A DNA stretch of 64,000 nucleotides from Isoetes taiwanensis (GCA_021234155.1 JAJEKV010000049.1:10516292-10580291), one strand, 5' to 3'. Shown: positions 22,927 to 36,690, numbered from the stretch's first letter. The notes: generated by a model not told the origin, from the letters alone. Numbers and translations are program-made.

Positions 22927-24052
22927 CTAGCTCAAATCAAATACACCCTCTGGCACCTTTCCAGGGCAACCATGAATACATTGTCCTCCTCTCAACAATG
23001 AACAACAAGCTATATGATACTCATGTTGGCAATTCAGTGCTAAACTTAACCTGTAAGCTTTAGTGAATTCCAGACCACATGCCGAACATGTATAAAATGA
23101 ATCTTCCACTAGCAACTTATCTCGTATAATAGTAGAGATGCTAAATGTTGCGAGAGTATCCATTTTCGCCCACAAATTGTTTATGTAGAAATGCAGGAGT
23201 CTCTCGTTCTTCTTCGAGAACTTTTAACTCCTCCTCAAGTTTGAGTTTACGTTTGACCTGCTCATTAACGGATGTAGGGTTCATTGCTTTTTGTACCTTG
23301 TTCCTCGTGCCAAGTTTCCATCCGGACGATCTGCTCCCAAATCTTTAATTTCGCCTCCAACTCACATGTTGGATTAAGCTTGAACTCCTCCCCGTTTTGT
23401 AGCCAAATCATTTGTGGCTTTGTCTTAAACTGTTTTCAGCCTCTTCCAACATCATTTTCTCAGGATTCGAGGCCTTCTCATTGCCTTTCAGCTCACTTCC
23501 CTCTTTGCTTCCAGATTCTTTGTGATAAGTAAAACTGAGTTTCCAATCTCTGTCTTTTGCATTCTCTAAGGTTTTTATGTTTTCATCACATGCACCGACC
23601 TCATTTGATCCACCGCCACCTTTGGCTTTGCCTTCATTTCAGTTTTCCTAACATGTGCTACAACATACGCCTCTGTTTTTACTTGTCTATTGTTGTGGTA
23701 TCTTTGACATTGCCGCGACAAATCAGCCGCCCTTTACTTTGTGTTCCTCGGTGCAAGTATTGATCTAGTGCAATTTTCAAACGCAAAAAGCAAGGGCCGG
23801 TTGCTTTCTTACTTCTTTGTTGTGACAATTCTTGTAGATTTTTCTACAGAGTGTTTCCAACTTCTCTTGAAGATGCTCCTTTGCACAAGTGCCATTTTAT
23901 CTTTCCCTTGTTCAACTTCTTTGTCCAAAGCAATCCCAATCTCGATCCGCGACATTATTTTCCAACCAAGCTTCTTCCTCGTGGGGCTTCACCCCCGAAT
24001 TGCACAGACCTCTGATGGTGTGAAAATCATCCGCGCTCCATGCCTCCATCGT
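22927..24052 (-). pseudogene. RING-like zinc finger with coiled-coil region, transposon cargo
   Basis: The minus-strand frame 23175-22927 holds CSACGLEF, then LNCQHEYHIACCSLL, then CIHGCPGK: ordered Cys/His pairs spaced much like a RING or related cross-brace finger. Upstream (24052 to 23180) the translation, with frameshifts, is rich in K, E, Q and R (for example LEEELK-like runs), as in a coiled coil, and begins MEAWSADDFHTIRGLCNSG. A RING finger after a coiled coil would suggest a ubiquitin ligase, but metal ligands alone do not prove it. It lies 200-300 bases inside the right terminus of the transposon. Confidence 0.45.
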
Positions 24053-24197
24053 CAACAGTGAAACACTGATCTGAGTTTTCGCGCCCAGGGGAAAAGGAGG
24101 GAGAAGGGCGTGACGGGCTTCGACGTCCGCGAGTTTCAGCACTTAAAGTGCTTAAACGCTTCGCCAAAAGTTGTACCCCACTAGCGATTTTACACCC

Positions 24198-25690
24198 GGT
24201 AGTCAATTGCCAGATTATAGCTAAGGATGTATGCAAAGTTAGAAGAGGAAGGCCAGGAAATTGATTGTGATACGGGGGTGAAATAGGGATGCCCTCTATC
24301 CTCCACGCTTTTTGAAAGTTATATGGATGCATTCAAAGAGTACATATACACAAAGGGGACGCGGATGCACCAACACTAGAAAAGACAAAAGTGCCAATAA
24401 TGTTGTATGCAGATGTCCTAGATATAATGGCAATAAAGACAAAGGGAATGCACATAATGCTCGAAGTGCTAGAAAATTACTGCACCCACAAAACACAAGT
24501 CGTTTAAATATAAAGGGTTATACTGGTGGAAGTTACAAATGCCCAGGGTATCACACACATGGGGTAGAAAAATGGTCTAAGGGATCGGACACCAGGTTTC
24601 AAGCTACCATAACAAACTATTATGTTATGAAAAATCATTGTAACAGAAGCAAGATCATAGGTTGCGAAATCAAAGAATATATATTAAACACATTGGTAGC
24701 ACAAACACGGCTTTATGGGTGTGAAGCATGGGGCCCAGGATTCACAGACCATATAAATGGGAGAAACAGGAAGGTACACTCCACCAATGGCACTGTCAAG
24801 AATTTTAGATTAAATTCCACACTTATGTATGAGACAAGAGAAAAACTAATGGAGATAAGGGCTTGGGAAGATAACGAAAGTTGATAAAAACATGAAGTCG
24901 GATAAGCTATCAACAACAGCCATCACAGAATTAGATAAGCAACATTTGCTAATAGGCCAAGGATGTTTTATGAGATATCAAAATGGACACAAGAAACGGG
25001 CATAGAATTAAGTCATATCCTTAAAGAAGCTATATGGGATGATATGTGGACGGTTGTGCAAACACTTAGGACCTATGATAGACTGGCTTTTGGAGGTTTT
25101 TAATTCAGAAGGACATATTGGCGAGAAGCTATACCAGAAGTGTACGATTGGGAAAGCCAATATGGATGCCATAGTGAAATCGAGAATGGGCAGCCATGAC
25201 CTGAGAATCGAACAAAACAAATGGAGGAAAATCGACACGACAGACCGAACATGCAGGACATGTAAAATGGATAAGATAGAGGATGAGAGTAACACACAAG
25301 ATCAATTGGAACCTTCCAGTCCCAACATTGATGAAAAATGAAGATCTACTAGGGGAGCTAGCAAAAGCCATCTATGGGATGATGAATAGACACTATGGGG
25401 TGCACAAAGACAGAGGGCTCATAATCTGGCAAACATTTATGTTAGTCAGAGGAGCCCGCAATGTACAGCTTTAAAGTTGAGGATAACGATGGATCGCATG
25501 GTCAAGAAGCCAAGTATAAGTGGAGTGGTGCGAGTACATAATGACAAGTTAAGTCTGCATGATGGCTAAAACAACGTTGCATTGAATGCTGGTAGCATCC
25601 TCTTCTGAAGCAGCTCGCAAATGCTGCATAAGTCCAAGAGCCGCTAGATCGAAGGGACATAAATATATTCTATTCTATTCTATTCTATTG
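24198..25690 (+). mobile_element. LINE family 2, C-terminal RT part and 3' end
   Basis: It continues the RT interrupted at 19732: GVK-stop-GCPLSSTLFESYMDAF (the G-V-K-Q-G-C-P-L-S block), then TLVAQTRLYGCEAWGPG, then a C-terminal Cys/His-containing segment (DTTDRTCRTCKMDKIEDE). The 3' end has a segment shared with 38255-38345 (CTCGCAAATGCTGCATAAG-like) and an ATTCT pentamer tail (about 25667-25688). Many stops are present. Confidence 0.75.
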
Positions 25691-28273
25691 CTTATTACTA
25701 CCGAGTCAAATCTCATGAATAGCTATAGAATGCCAAATAGTGATAGGGATTTTCATGAGTGGATCAAAAAAGAAACTTGGTTAGAGCATGGGATACAGGA
25801 AAAGGATATTTGGCAACAACGAAAAACACATGTCCAACTGTCTATCTGAATATGTTCAGTACAGATTCTCATATATCAGGACATGGTTATAGAAGTAAAA
25901 GTGAGCCAAAAAGATTTGATAATTGTTGTTTAGGTTATCTATGGTCAGTATATCTGATTTGACTGTAAGCTCCACCTTAAAATCATAATCTTCCATTTTC
26001 AAATTACTCTGAAAATTTGAAAAACAAAATAAATTGTCTTATTCTTGCTTATAAAAGGACTAGTAAGAATAGAGATTGGAGTTGCCACATCATTTTTTAT
26101 AACCTGCCAATGAATCAATACCCAACATGCAGTCATTCTACAAATCCACAATGGAATTCAGGTGACTCCATCTTCATTTAGAACATCACTGCTATTGCAA
26201 ATTTATGTATGGATAACGATTTTTTCATAATCACATGGGCAGTTTGCTAATGTGGATTTTAACGCGGGGGGACCGGGGAGGGGAGGGGATTTGCAAAGAA
26301 GGAGATTGTACCATATATACAGTTCCATGTCGTTTGGTATTACTCTAGATCAACTTGGTACCATGAGCAATAATCACCTATGTCTATTACTGTACACACA
26401 GCAAGACAGGAAACACCAAGGATCTCTAAGAATATTTTCAGCAATATAGACCTTAATTAGCATGCATAACAATTGTGTATTATTTTTCAAATGAGAGAAA
26501 GATATTTGTGTCCAAGCAAAGAAATGACATGTTCAATATTGAGAAATCAGCCTGTTTTATGAGATTCATTGTATCCAGCCTTTCCCCTCCAAATTAATTG
26601 GTGTTGGATTTGATGCTCAGTGTTGGTTCACTTATGGAAGCTTGTGCTATTCGTGATAGACATTATTAAGGCCTAGAGGTGTTGGTTATGGAGGTCTGCA
26701 CTATTCATGGTAGACCTTATTATGGCCTAGAGCAAGATCAAGACATGTATGATGATGTTAAGGACATTTGGCTTTCTTACAAACATGCAAACAATGCTGA
26801 TAGAATTGTAAGAGAGCATGCCACTGAAGACATTTATGCAATTAATCAAGAATGTGGAAAACCCAGATGACTGGTTGGTATTGATTCTTAATTTTATTAC
26901 GTTTCTAAATCTTTGTGTAGTTATTTAACTGAGTTATTCTGTCTTTTACAATAGTATGCTGGCATCTTATACAGCCAACGCAGTTAAGTTTATAGAGTTG
27001 ATTGAGCCACCAATTATATTGCCAATAGAAAGGAGGATAAAACAATATATTTATATATGGATGATGCGGCAGATGAGGAGGCAGATGAGAAACAACAGGG
27101 ATTGATTGTTATCATCGTTGGTACTTGATGTTGGTTATGCATGCATCATCTGATTACGAGTAGCTTAAATTTGGTAGTTTATGAATGATTAGACATATGA
27201 TCCAAAAAAACCATTAGAAGCTTGGTTATAATCATCAAGTTTTGTGCAGCTGAGGATTACCATTTGAAGTTGTATGAGGTTTTTTTTGTTCCATTTTATG
27301 TGAGCTTTTCCTCTGCTAACTTTTGTGATAATAACTACTGCTAGTGTTTCTTCTTTTGCTATTAGATAATGTGGCTTTTCTTCTTTTGCAATTTATGTTG
27401 TCTCAAACTTTCAAGTTAATTGAATGCATAACTATCCCTGAAAACAAAACTATTGTGCATAATTAAACTTTAAAAATTTATTTTTAGAGCGGGTTGTGTT
27501 GACTTCTTAATTATATGTAAAGATAATATTTTCTATCGGATCATCAGTTTCACCTTAACCAGACAGTTTAGTTAAAGGAGTATAGTATAGCTTATGTAGC
27601 TAATATAATTTGTAACTCAGGGTGCAAAGCAATCAAATGTGGACACAAATCTAGGCAAAAAAGATAACCTATTGTGTTACGCTATTTATTTTAACATGTA
27701 TTACACTATTCATTGCAATTTTATACTTCACATTTTATAGACGTATAATTTAAGAAGGTGAAAAACCAATTGGGAACAGGTAGTTCTTATAACACCAAAA
27801 ATCTGGATTACATTACGACAAAATGAAGAATGCTTTGGATCCAATAGCATATGCATCTCCAACTAATCTTTGGTAGGGAAAACGGGTCGCTAGAAGTCTA
27901 TTGCATTCTTTCATGTGAATTAAGTAACTGATGGAAATTCATATCATGTCATCTACTTATATTAGATTGAATTGTGGAGATGTCAATTCAAGTACTAATC
28001 TAAGAGTTGTTTTTGCCGTCACTAATTAAAAATCCACGTCTGAGATTATAGATGTCTTGTGCTGTGCATACCTTAATTAGATATGCTCGATGTGCAGTGA
28101 ATCATGATGTTCATGTGATGAGCTAGTTCTGCACATCAGAACCAACTTTTCATAGCGACATATATGAATAGCAATTAATTTTAGCATGAACATAAATGTC
28201 CCAAAAAAGAAGTCACGCCAACTATGAAAAACACTTTACCTTAGGTTTCTAAATTTTGCAATGTCATTTCCTC
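25691..28273. other. No recognised gene
   Basis: AT-rich DNA with short open frames. One of 63 codons at 26679-26870 (MYDDVKDIWLSYKHANNAD) looks compositionally normal but matches nothing I know. A strong G-quadruplex motif lies at 26266-26289. Confidence 0.4.
26266..26289 (+). other. G-quadruplex motif
   Basis: Four G runs of four or more (GGGGGG, GGGG, GGGG, GGGG) separated by ACC, A and A. Isolated in AT-rich DNA; no gene start nearby. Confidence 0.6.
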
Positions 28274-28714
28274 TTAGATCATTATAGATGAGAAAAACTT
28301 GTCTATCTTGCTTGGCCTTTCATAATTTTTAGCTTGATCTTGCTCGGCCACAGCCCCCCTGGCGTGCTTTTTTCTTTCATAATTTTTAGCTTGATCTTGC
28401 TCGGCCACAGCCCCCCTGGCGTGCTTTTTTGCTAGTTTTTTAGACTTCATTTTCCATGGTAAAAAAGGGAGTTGCAAGGCCTGCAGCCTTCAATTTCCAA
28501 CCTCCCATTTCTGAAACAAATCCATGGAACCCACCTGCTCGAAACGGACTTCCCCCCTGCTAGAATCCGGCATAACAGAGCAGATCTGCCCCGCTGCAAG
28601 CAATTCAACTTGTAAATCGGGCATGTTCTCAGGTTCTTGGGCTCTTCTTTTCCCTAACCGAGTAGAGGGGCAAGATGAAATTAGCGCATGAATGAGGGAT
28701 GATTTTTCTGTCAT
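28274..28714 (-). pseudogene. Unrecognised ORF with a 19-residue duplication
   Basis: One minus-strand frame runs from ATG at 28714 with a single in-frame TGA at about 28488 and then continues to 28274. The last part contains a perfect in-frame duplication of 57 bp (28317-28373 and 28374-28430), giving KKHARGAVAEQDQAKNYER twice. The protein is basic, with no recognised domain. The in-frame, exact duplication suggests recent slippage in a coding-like sequence; the TGA suggests loss of function. An upstream TAG argues that 28714 would be the start. Confidence 0.35.
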
Positions 28715-29508
28715 CTAACATTTGGTTGATTTGCTTTGGCTTATCGGTCCGCCACAAAAGAGGAAAGACGAACCTAGAGAGACAATCTTATAGCATATAA
28801 TAATATCCTGATTTCTTCAAAGGAAGTTTCTTGGTTTATGCCAAAAAATGTCCGGCATAGCTGCTTCCCGAGCAACTATTTCTGATTATATGATGGAAAG
28901 CCCAAATCATGCGCTCCAATTTATGAGTCCAGAATCATCTTCCTATTTCTTCACCGGATTTAACCCCTGGGTCATTTTCCTGCGAGAATCTTCAGCATTA
29001 CCTAACCTGCTGATGCAAAAAAAACCTGTAGCAGGGCAAACAGAGGCGCATAGCCAGACTTTATCTCATTAGGAGTGCTTGCTTCACCGGATAACCCATC
29101 AGCTTGTCTGGAGGCGACATTTTCTGCGTCAGATTTGCTTGGAAAGACCTCAGAACTACAAAAGTTGCTTGTAATGAAACTGTAAACTGATTCTGCAGCC
29201 CATATCCTTCCGCCAGATCTTCCACAGCTAGATGTCTACCAGAAGAGGGCAGGATTCGAACATCTTGCTTGCTTTTGGAGGCCCTATTCTGATACCAACG
29301 GTCTGACTATCGTAGCCCCCTGCCATTGACACAAAATTAAAGTTCTTGGGCTGCTTACAGTGTAATTCCACCATTAACTTCATTGAATAAAACAGAGTTT
29401 TTCAAAGGTTCCTCCAGTTTTTCTGTAGTTTTCTATGCTTTATGTTCTATGCTTAGCTAGCTGTCATTGTAAACAAATTCTGCCAAGCTTTTAACTTTAT
29501 GTATACAG
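28715..29508. other. No recognised gene
   Basis: It contains a short plus-strand open frame at 28848-29072 (MSGIAASRATISDYMMESPN) without a known motif, then nothing supportable. Confidence 0.35.
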
Positions 29509-29602
29509 GAAAGGCAATCTAGTTGCCTTCCCTGGCATGGCATGTCAACAGGGCTCCGCGAGCCCTGTTGACATGCCAAGGAAGGCAACTAGATTGCCTT
29601 TC
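29509..29602. repeat. 94-bp near-perfect hairpin with a 3-base loop
   Basis: The left arm (29509-29556) and the right arm (29560-29602) are complementary except for about five extra bases (around 29531-29540) in the left. The tip is GGGCTC-CGC-GAGCCC. Such a long, tight palindrome could be a young MITE, a small-RNA precursor or a palindromic duplication. Confidence 0.75.
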
Positions 29603-29607
29603 TTGTT

Positions 29608-29862
29608 ACGTGGAAAACACTTAAGCATCATTCTGCGCCCAGTAAAAATCTTCAGAATGCAAGGTAAGTTCTTGGAATGCAGGGTAAAAGGGCCGGAATG
29701 TGGGGTAGATCCTCAGAATGCAAGTAGAAACGTTGCAGCAGCCCGCCGTAGTAGCTCCGTTCTTCAGCAAAATTTTTTACTTGCATTCTTGTTTTGAAAC
29801 ACCGCCACGTGGCATGCTTCTATTGGCGGATGCGACAGAATGATGCTTAAGTGTTTTTTACG
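29608..29862. mobile_element. Small inverted-repeat element with inner tandem repeats
   Basis: Arms of about 29 bp, ACACTTAAGCATCATTCTG at 29618-29636 and its complement CAGAATGATGCTTAAGTGT near 29836-29854, extend to TACG/CGTA-like ends. Inside, four 19-20 bp units around GAATGCAGGGTA repeat between 29648 and 29730. The right end has been duplicated (see 29801-29992). Probably a MITE. Confidence 0.55.
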
Positions 29863-29992
29863 GTGACAGATTCCTATCTTCTGGTTAAGACATTTGCACC
29901 GCCACGTGGCATGCTTCTATTGGCGGATGCGACAGAATGATGCTTAAGTGTTTTTTACGGTGACAGATTCCTATCTTCTGGTTAAGACATTT
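29801..29992 (+). repeat. 96-bp tandem duplication
   Basis: CACCGCCACGTGGCATGC begins a 96-bp unit present twice in succession with essentially no differences, so it is recent. A partial third copy (GACCGATTCCTATCTTCTG) follows at about 30020. It lies 370 bases upstream of the synthase start. Confidence 0.8.
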
Positions 29993-30190
29993 GGTTAAGA
30001 CAGATAATGCTTTTAATTAAGACCGATTCCTATCTTCTGTACTCTGTTCTGTAGGCTAAGCTAGAATAAAATCTAATTATACAAGTACAGTTGCTTACAC
30101 CTTATGGTCCAGCAGAAGTAAACGCTTACCCGAAATAGGCCTATAGCCTAACAAGTTGGGTCTTGAAGAGATACAATAAGATAAGTTGCT

Positions 30191-30198
30191 GTCCAATA
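30191..30198 (+). promoter_or_regulatory. CCAAT motif upstream of the synthase
   Basis: GTCCAATAG lies about 165 bases before the chosen ATG. No convincing TATA box was seen. Its role is inferred from position only. Confidence 0.2.
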
Positions 30199-30271
30199 GC
30201 GATCCTCAGAAATCCAGTGATAAACCCAAGGCGATGTGGACCCTAGCGCAATAAGGGATATGCGGCCCTAA

Positions 30272-31507
<1,236 letters not shown>

Positions 31508-31779
31508 ATTATCCTTATTGATATGAACTGGAAAACAGAACAAAGGAATTGTATGTACAGGTGAACATAAAAGAAGAGATGATGTTTATGAATGGGATAG
31601 AACATTTATGATTTATATGAATGTAGAATGGCATGCAAAAGCCTTAATCAAGATACAAAGTTCCAAGACCTTAAGAAGTGCTCATTTTTCTACAATCTTG
31701 TTATCTACAACATTAATTATAGAAATAAAATAGAATAACATTATAGAATAGAATAAAAAAGAATAATATTTTTTATTCC
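31508..31779. other. Synthase 3' flank with minus-oriented pentamer remnant
   Basis: About 200 bases of likely 3' UTR, then an A-rich stretch with AATAGAATA words at 31716-31770, which on the minus strand resembles the TTCTA tail of the LINEs. Confidence 0.4.
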
Positions 31780-32905
31780 ATTCGATTGCGAATGACGGCC
31801 GGTTGGAAGGCACTTTATGCAATGCAAAAAGCAGAGCTGTATGACTGGCCCCATCTGTCCCACTTGTTCGGGGTTTTGGTGGACCTGTTCTTTTATATGG
31901 GGTTGAAGTCTGGGGTCCGGTCATATCCCCAACCACATAGAATGAAATAGAGCTGGTACAAAAAGCCTTTTTGGCCCGGGCGCTCGGGGAGAAATCTATT
32001 GTTCCATATCAGATCCTCCTGCAGGAGACCAGTTTCTTACCTCTACAACGGGCCGCACTTGACCGCCACATTATTTACTTTCAGAAGGTGGTGGGTATAG
32101 GCAATGAACGTCTCCCCAACCTGGCTTATACTGTGGCCATGGGCCCGCAGCGCCTCAAGGCATGCTGGAAGGAGAGGCGAGCACAGTGGTTCTCCAGATG
32201 GGGCGTACAAGAGCATAGGTGCATCCAAGTTGAAACTGAAGAGGACCACCATTAGCTGTAGCAATACCTAGATGCTTGCTTTCTCAACAAGCTTTGGGAT
32301 ACTGGTGTCCTTGAACATGTTAAGACAATGCACTATAAGGTCCAGATCAGTCCCACACTTGCACATGGTCTATAGCGCTACCTCCGTGCACATTTGCTAT
32401 TGAAAAGGCATAGATTGATAGCTTCCATTCGCACAGGTGCATATATCACTTGCGAATTGAGACATGCAGATGGGCTCGGGAAGCACGTGAGGATAGACTG
32501 TGTCTGTGCTACCAACAGGGTGCTATTGAAGATGAAAGCCACACTCTACAACATTGTCCAGCATTCAGTCACATTCGCACCAACTATGCTTAGTTGATCC
32601 TGCCTACCCAGCAGCTGCATGCACTGCTGGATACAACGTCAGTGGGCTCGCTAGGATCTTATCTTTCGGACATCATGGATGCCCGCACTCAGTTATATCC
32701 TCGAATGAGGCACGGAGACACATCATGTCATTGTACAGTTTCTCAACATACCTATTACTGCACAGGTTTTTCCCTTGAAAACCCTCCAGGGCGGGGGTTT
32801 TTTAATCTTAGCAGTAATATGCCTTGCTGTATTCCTTGTTTGGATTCCATAGGCCAATTGGTCTCCGCAGATGATAAAAATCAATTCAATTCAATTCAAT
32901 TCTAC
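31780..32905 (+). mobile_element. LINE family 1, 3' half (copy b)
   Basis: The translation gives the end of a reverse transcriptase (GWKALYAMQKAELYDW) and the downstream block FLPLQRAALDRHIIYFQKVV, then PQRLKACWKERRAQWFSRWG. The 3' module lies at 32753-32819, followed by GGTCTCCGCAGATG, an A run and a tail of AATTC pentamers (32879-32903). Stops show that it is dead. This is the clearest copy for aligning the family. Confidence 0.8.
32753..32819 (+). other. Structured LINE 3' RNA module (copy b)
   Basis: The outer helix TATTACTGC (32753-32761) pairs with GCAGTAATA (32811-32819) without mismatch. It encloses GGTTTTTCCCTTGAAAACC and the G-run/T-run/TTAATC hairpin. Confidence 0.65.
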
Positions 32906-35469
32906 ATATCACATGAAAGCCAATCCACTATCTAGGCGCGATACGCCAGGAGCTGCTTTGCATGTTATAGTAATTTTGGTCTAGGTGCTACAAAAGATGT
33001 TGATGACCTCTCTAGCAGATAATAATTTGTTACACTTGGTGACACTGCAAAATGACTAGTAGAGAAAACATAATTACATAAAAGGAATAAAGATTAGCCA
33101 AGTAAGTGGGAGCATTTGGTAGCATTTATAAGTTGTAAGATATATTTGTGTCAACTATACAATCCTGATGTCCTTATTTGATGGGGCCATAGTACCCACT
33201 GCAAAGACAAATACAGCAGCCAGAATAGGCCTAATAAATATTCCTGATCTCTTTACTTGACAAGTTCATTGTATCCATTGCTGACGCATGTAAGAATACA
33301 TCAGCCATAATATGCCTGACATGGGAGAGTTTAAGACATGCAAGAATATAGCAGCCAGAATAGGCCTGATAAATATTCCCGATCTCTTTACTAGACAGGC
33401 TCATTGTCTCATTGTCAAGGCATGTAAGAATACATCAGCCATAATAGGACTAACATGAGAGAGTTCATGTGATGCAGCATTGTACTTTGGGATATAATGC
33501 CTAATAAATGCTATGTCAGCATCATGCCGTCAAATGGTGAATTTTGGGATAACTATTACTGATCTATTTAATTATCAAAGAAGATTCTCTTTTCATGAGA
33601 TAGGCACTTTAACTTCCATATCTAATTGTTGTAGCAATAGTCTAACTAACATGCCTAATTGTTGTAATAATATTATAGTAGTAAAGGGTACCCGGCGTTG
33701 CTGGGCATAAATACAGTTCTATTGCATAAATTGAACTTAATTCCCTACACTTGTAAATGATGATGCCTCTTGTTGCATTTGGATGGTTATCTTACTTTGA
33801 GTTGTATAAATATAGGGGTAGATAATAGGATAATAAAATGAGATCTTCTAATCTTACAAATGAGAGGAAGTGCATTACTTTTGGATAGTCCCATTTTTTT
33901 GGACACGTATTTTTTTTCGCATTGGACTTTGGACATGACACTAAAAGAGGGGCATGAATGTATGTTTTGTGGTGACTTGCTCTAGAACTGGGCATATATA
34001 TATAAATTTTGCCTTAAGCCTAGATAACATCCAATTATAAATATAGCCATCTAGAAAAATGTTCTAACATGGAACTTGGTGGCTAAATGTCAATACATTT
34101 GTGTTGAATTTGGTCTATTTTGTTTTAATAGCTATCTATATACATGTGCTTCAAACATAGATACATACGACATTTAATATGTTTAAGTGAAGTCATGATT
34201 GTCCAATGTAGAACTTCACTTATATTGAATAAACTACTTAGAATGTGATGAAGGTGGTAAATCAAAGATCTGTTAAGGAGAATGTGTATATGAGGCAAAT
34301 TGTGGGAAGCCAAAGACATGTTAGGAAATGTGAACGTACCACTTCTTGAAATGACATCCTTGATCTACAAGCATTAATATGGTAACACTGATGTTAAAGT
34401 TGGGGATCTCTTCTATTAATTGAAAGGCTTATCCTTCACCAAAACTATTGTGGTAACTACTTTGGAAGACTTATCCTTCATCAAACAAATATTGTGATTT
34501 GTTAGACTACTTTGTTTTCGTGCAACCAGCCCTAATAGAAACAATGCACAAACATGATGTTTGTATAATTGCAAGACACCAAAGAACAATTATGAATGCC
34601 TTTTCTAATCTCATTGCCAGTATAGATTTTATTAATAAAAGTTAAAATACTAAGATACTCTTGGCGTTTGATATGTTAAGAGTAATTAGAAAATGCATTC
34701 TCGTGCAAAAGCATATGACATTCACACCTTAGATAAAACTAATAGACATGTTTCATGTTTACACATCAAATTTCATCAATGCTAGAGCATTTCCTTGTGT
34801 TCACAAACAGTGCATGTGCAACATGTCAATGATGGCTTTTATTCATCTACCATTAACATACACAATGTTGCTATAAGGTTGTGGGGCATTCCCGAATCAT
34901 GTGCTATTTAAACCAATGGATTCTGCTTCATATAGAAGCAGATTCTGCTTCATAAGATTCTGCTTCATATAGGAGCTTGAATGTGAGTGTGGGGTAGTGG
35001 GGTAGAAGATGAGATAATAGAATACCGACAGGTGCCATGTGATGACAACGTGGATGCAACATGATGAGTCATATGGATGAGTAGGCTATGATGGATAATG
35101 GCGCTTACATAATTAGTTGTAAGAATACTTAAAAAATCACATCAGATTAAGAAAACCATACTTCTTAAAAAGAAACGCACACGCACACATCATCTTAAAA
35201 ACTACACTTATAAATCACACACAAAAAACCACATCTTCTAAAGAACAACAGCTTCAAAAACAATAAAAAAAACACACTTATTCTTTGATAACCACCCCTC
35301 CCCGTGTCAAACAAACAAAAAAAAAGGCTGCTTAGGCAAAAACAATTAGTGTCTCTTGAATTAACCACACCTCCAAAACCATGCCTAGATTTTTTTTTAT
35401 GTCTTCGCAAAAACGACATATGATCCTTTTTTTTCTATTGTTTCAAATATGGACCTCTTTGGAGGGTCG
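32906..35469. other. No gene; AT-rich with local repeats
   Basis: A 135-bp tandem duplication (33216-33350 and 33351-33480, about 85% alike, starting GCAGCCAGAATAGGCCT) and a short repeat with hairpins built on GATTCTGCTTCATA (34918-34975) are the only structure seen. Confidence 0.5.
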
Positions 35470-36690
35470 TAGTGAATACAATATACAAGACGTATGCGTC
35501 GGGGCGTCCACTGTCCCCTAGGCTATTTGGACTGTATATTGATCACAACTAAAGGGATGGCTTGCTCTACATGGAGGAGGGGGGCTTGATTCACTAATTA
35601 CATCAAGATAATTGACATAACCAAATGGCATGGACAAGTTAGCCACACCTTAGCAAATATGCAGCAACATCTAGTCGCATTGAGCACTTTTTGTCAGGAA
35701 AATGGAATGCACGCCAACTTCGCAACGACCAAGGTACTCCTCATATCATCTTCTAGACAATCTCACTTCACTTATTAGGGTCAAGACTTAGAGGTTATAT
35801 AAACATACAAATATTTTGGAGTACAGTTCACTACCACCACATGTTAGTACACTTGTATTCAATAACAAGTAACAACATGTTGGAAAGGCCCTCTATGCCA
35901 TGTAGAATAATTGACATAAAGAAGAGCTCTATAATTGGTTCTATTAGGCACGCTTATTCATGATTTAATGGAACTAGTTCTTTAATAGACCGTGGAAAAG
36001 GAGGTTAGTGATATCTCTTGCCACTTGAGAAGATTTGGAATTGGCCAAAAAGCCTTTTAGACTTGGGTCAAGTCTATGGTTTTGTACCTAATTCTCCTCC
36101 AAGAAATAGGATTCTTGCCTCTATAGCATGTCGCTCTAAAAGGCATTTTGGAGTGGCATATACTTTATTGCTGGAAGGTGGTGAAAATGGGATACACCAG
36201 ACTTATACACTCGCCATGGTTCCACAATGTTTGAAAGTCTCTTGGAAGGAAAAGCAAAAATGTTGATTCTTCAGATGGAATTTTCAGGAGTAGGGATATG
36301 TGCAACATCGCACTCAAATGACACGGTATCTTGATCCAATGGTAAGCTTTGAATGCCAGTGCTTTAAAAATTGTCAAAACAATACACCTTAAAAACCAAA
36401 TTAATTCCACAATTGTCTGTGTCTCCCAGCAGTATCTATTGTCACATTTTCCATGAAGAGATGTACAATGATTGCGTCCATTCGTACTAGTGTACATCGC
36501 CTCTGAATTGAAACAGACAGGTGGGGCCATGAAAAGCATGAAAATGGATATGTGAATATTTCCAGATGGAAGCCGTTGAAGATCTATACCACGCTCTTCA
36601 GTTTTTCAATCAATCCTGCTATCCAATCACTAGCGTCTTTGCTCTCATACCTGCTCTGATTTTGGTCGATCCATTTACTATTTATTATAT
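35470..36690 (+). mobile_element. LINE family 1 (copy e), decayed RT region
   Basis: With frameshifts it reads VGASTVP-AIWTVYIDHN (corresponding to GCPLSPTLFGLYID), then VGKALYAMQNN, then RILASIACRSKRHFGVAYTL and PQCLKVSWKEK, in the order seen in copies a and b. No 3' module or tail is visible, so the copy lacks its end. Confidence 0.6.

Larger units (their letters stand above)
19733..24197. mobile_element. 4.46-kb DNA transposon inserted in a LINE
   Basis: The termini are inverted repeats: GGGTGCAAAATCGGTACTGG at 19733 and, on the minus strand from 24197, GGGTGTAAAATCGCTAGTGG. GGTA lies on both sides (19729-19732 and 24198-24201), consistent with a 4-bp target duplication. Removing the element rejoins the LINE RT domain, which confirms both edges to within a few bases. 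It holds a plus-strand transposase-like gene and minus-strand cargo. I cannot assign a superfamily. Confidence 0.7.
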
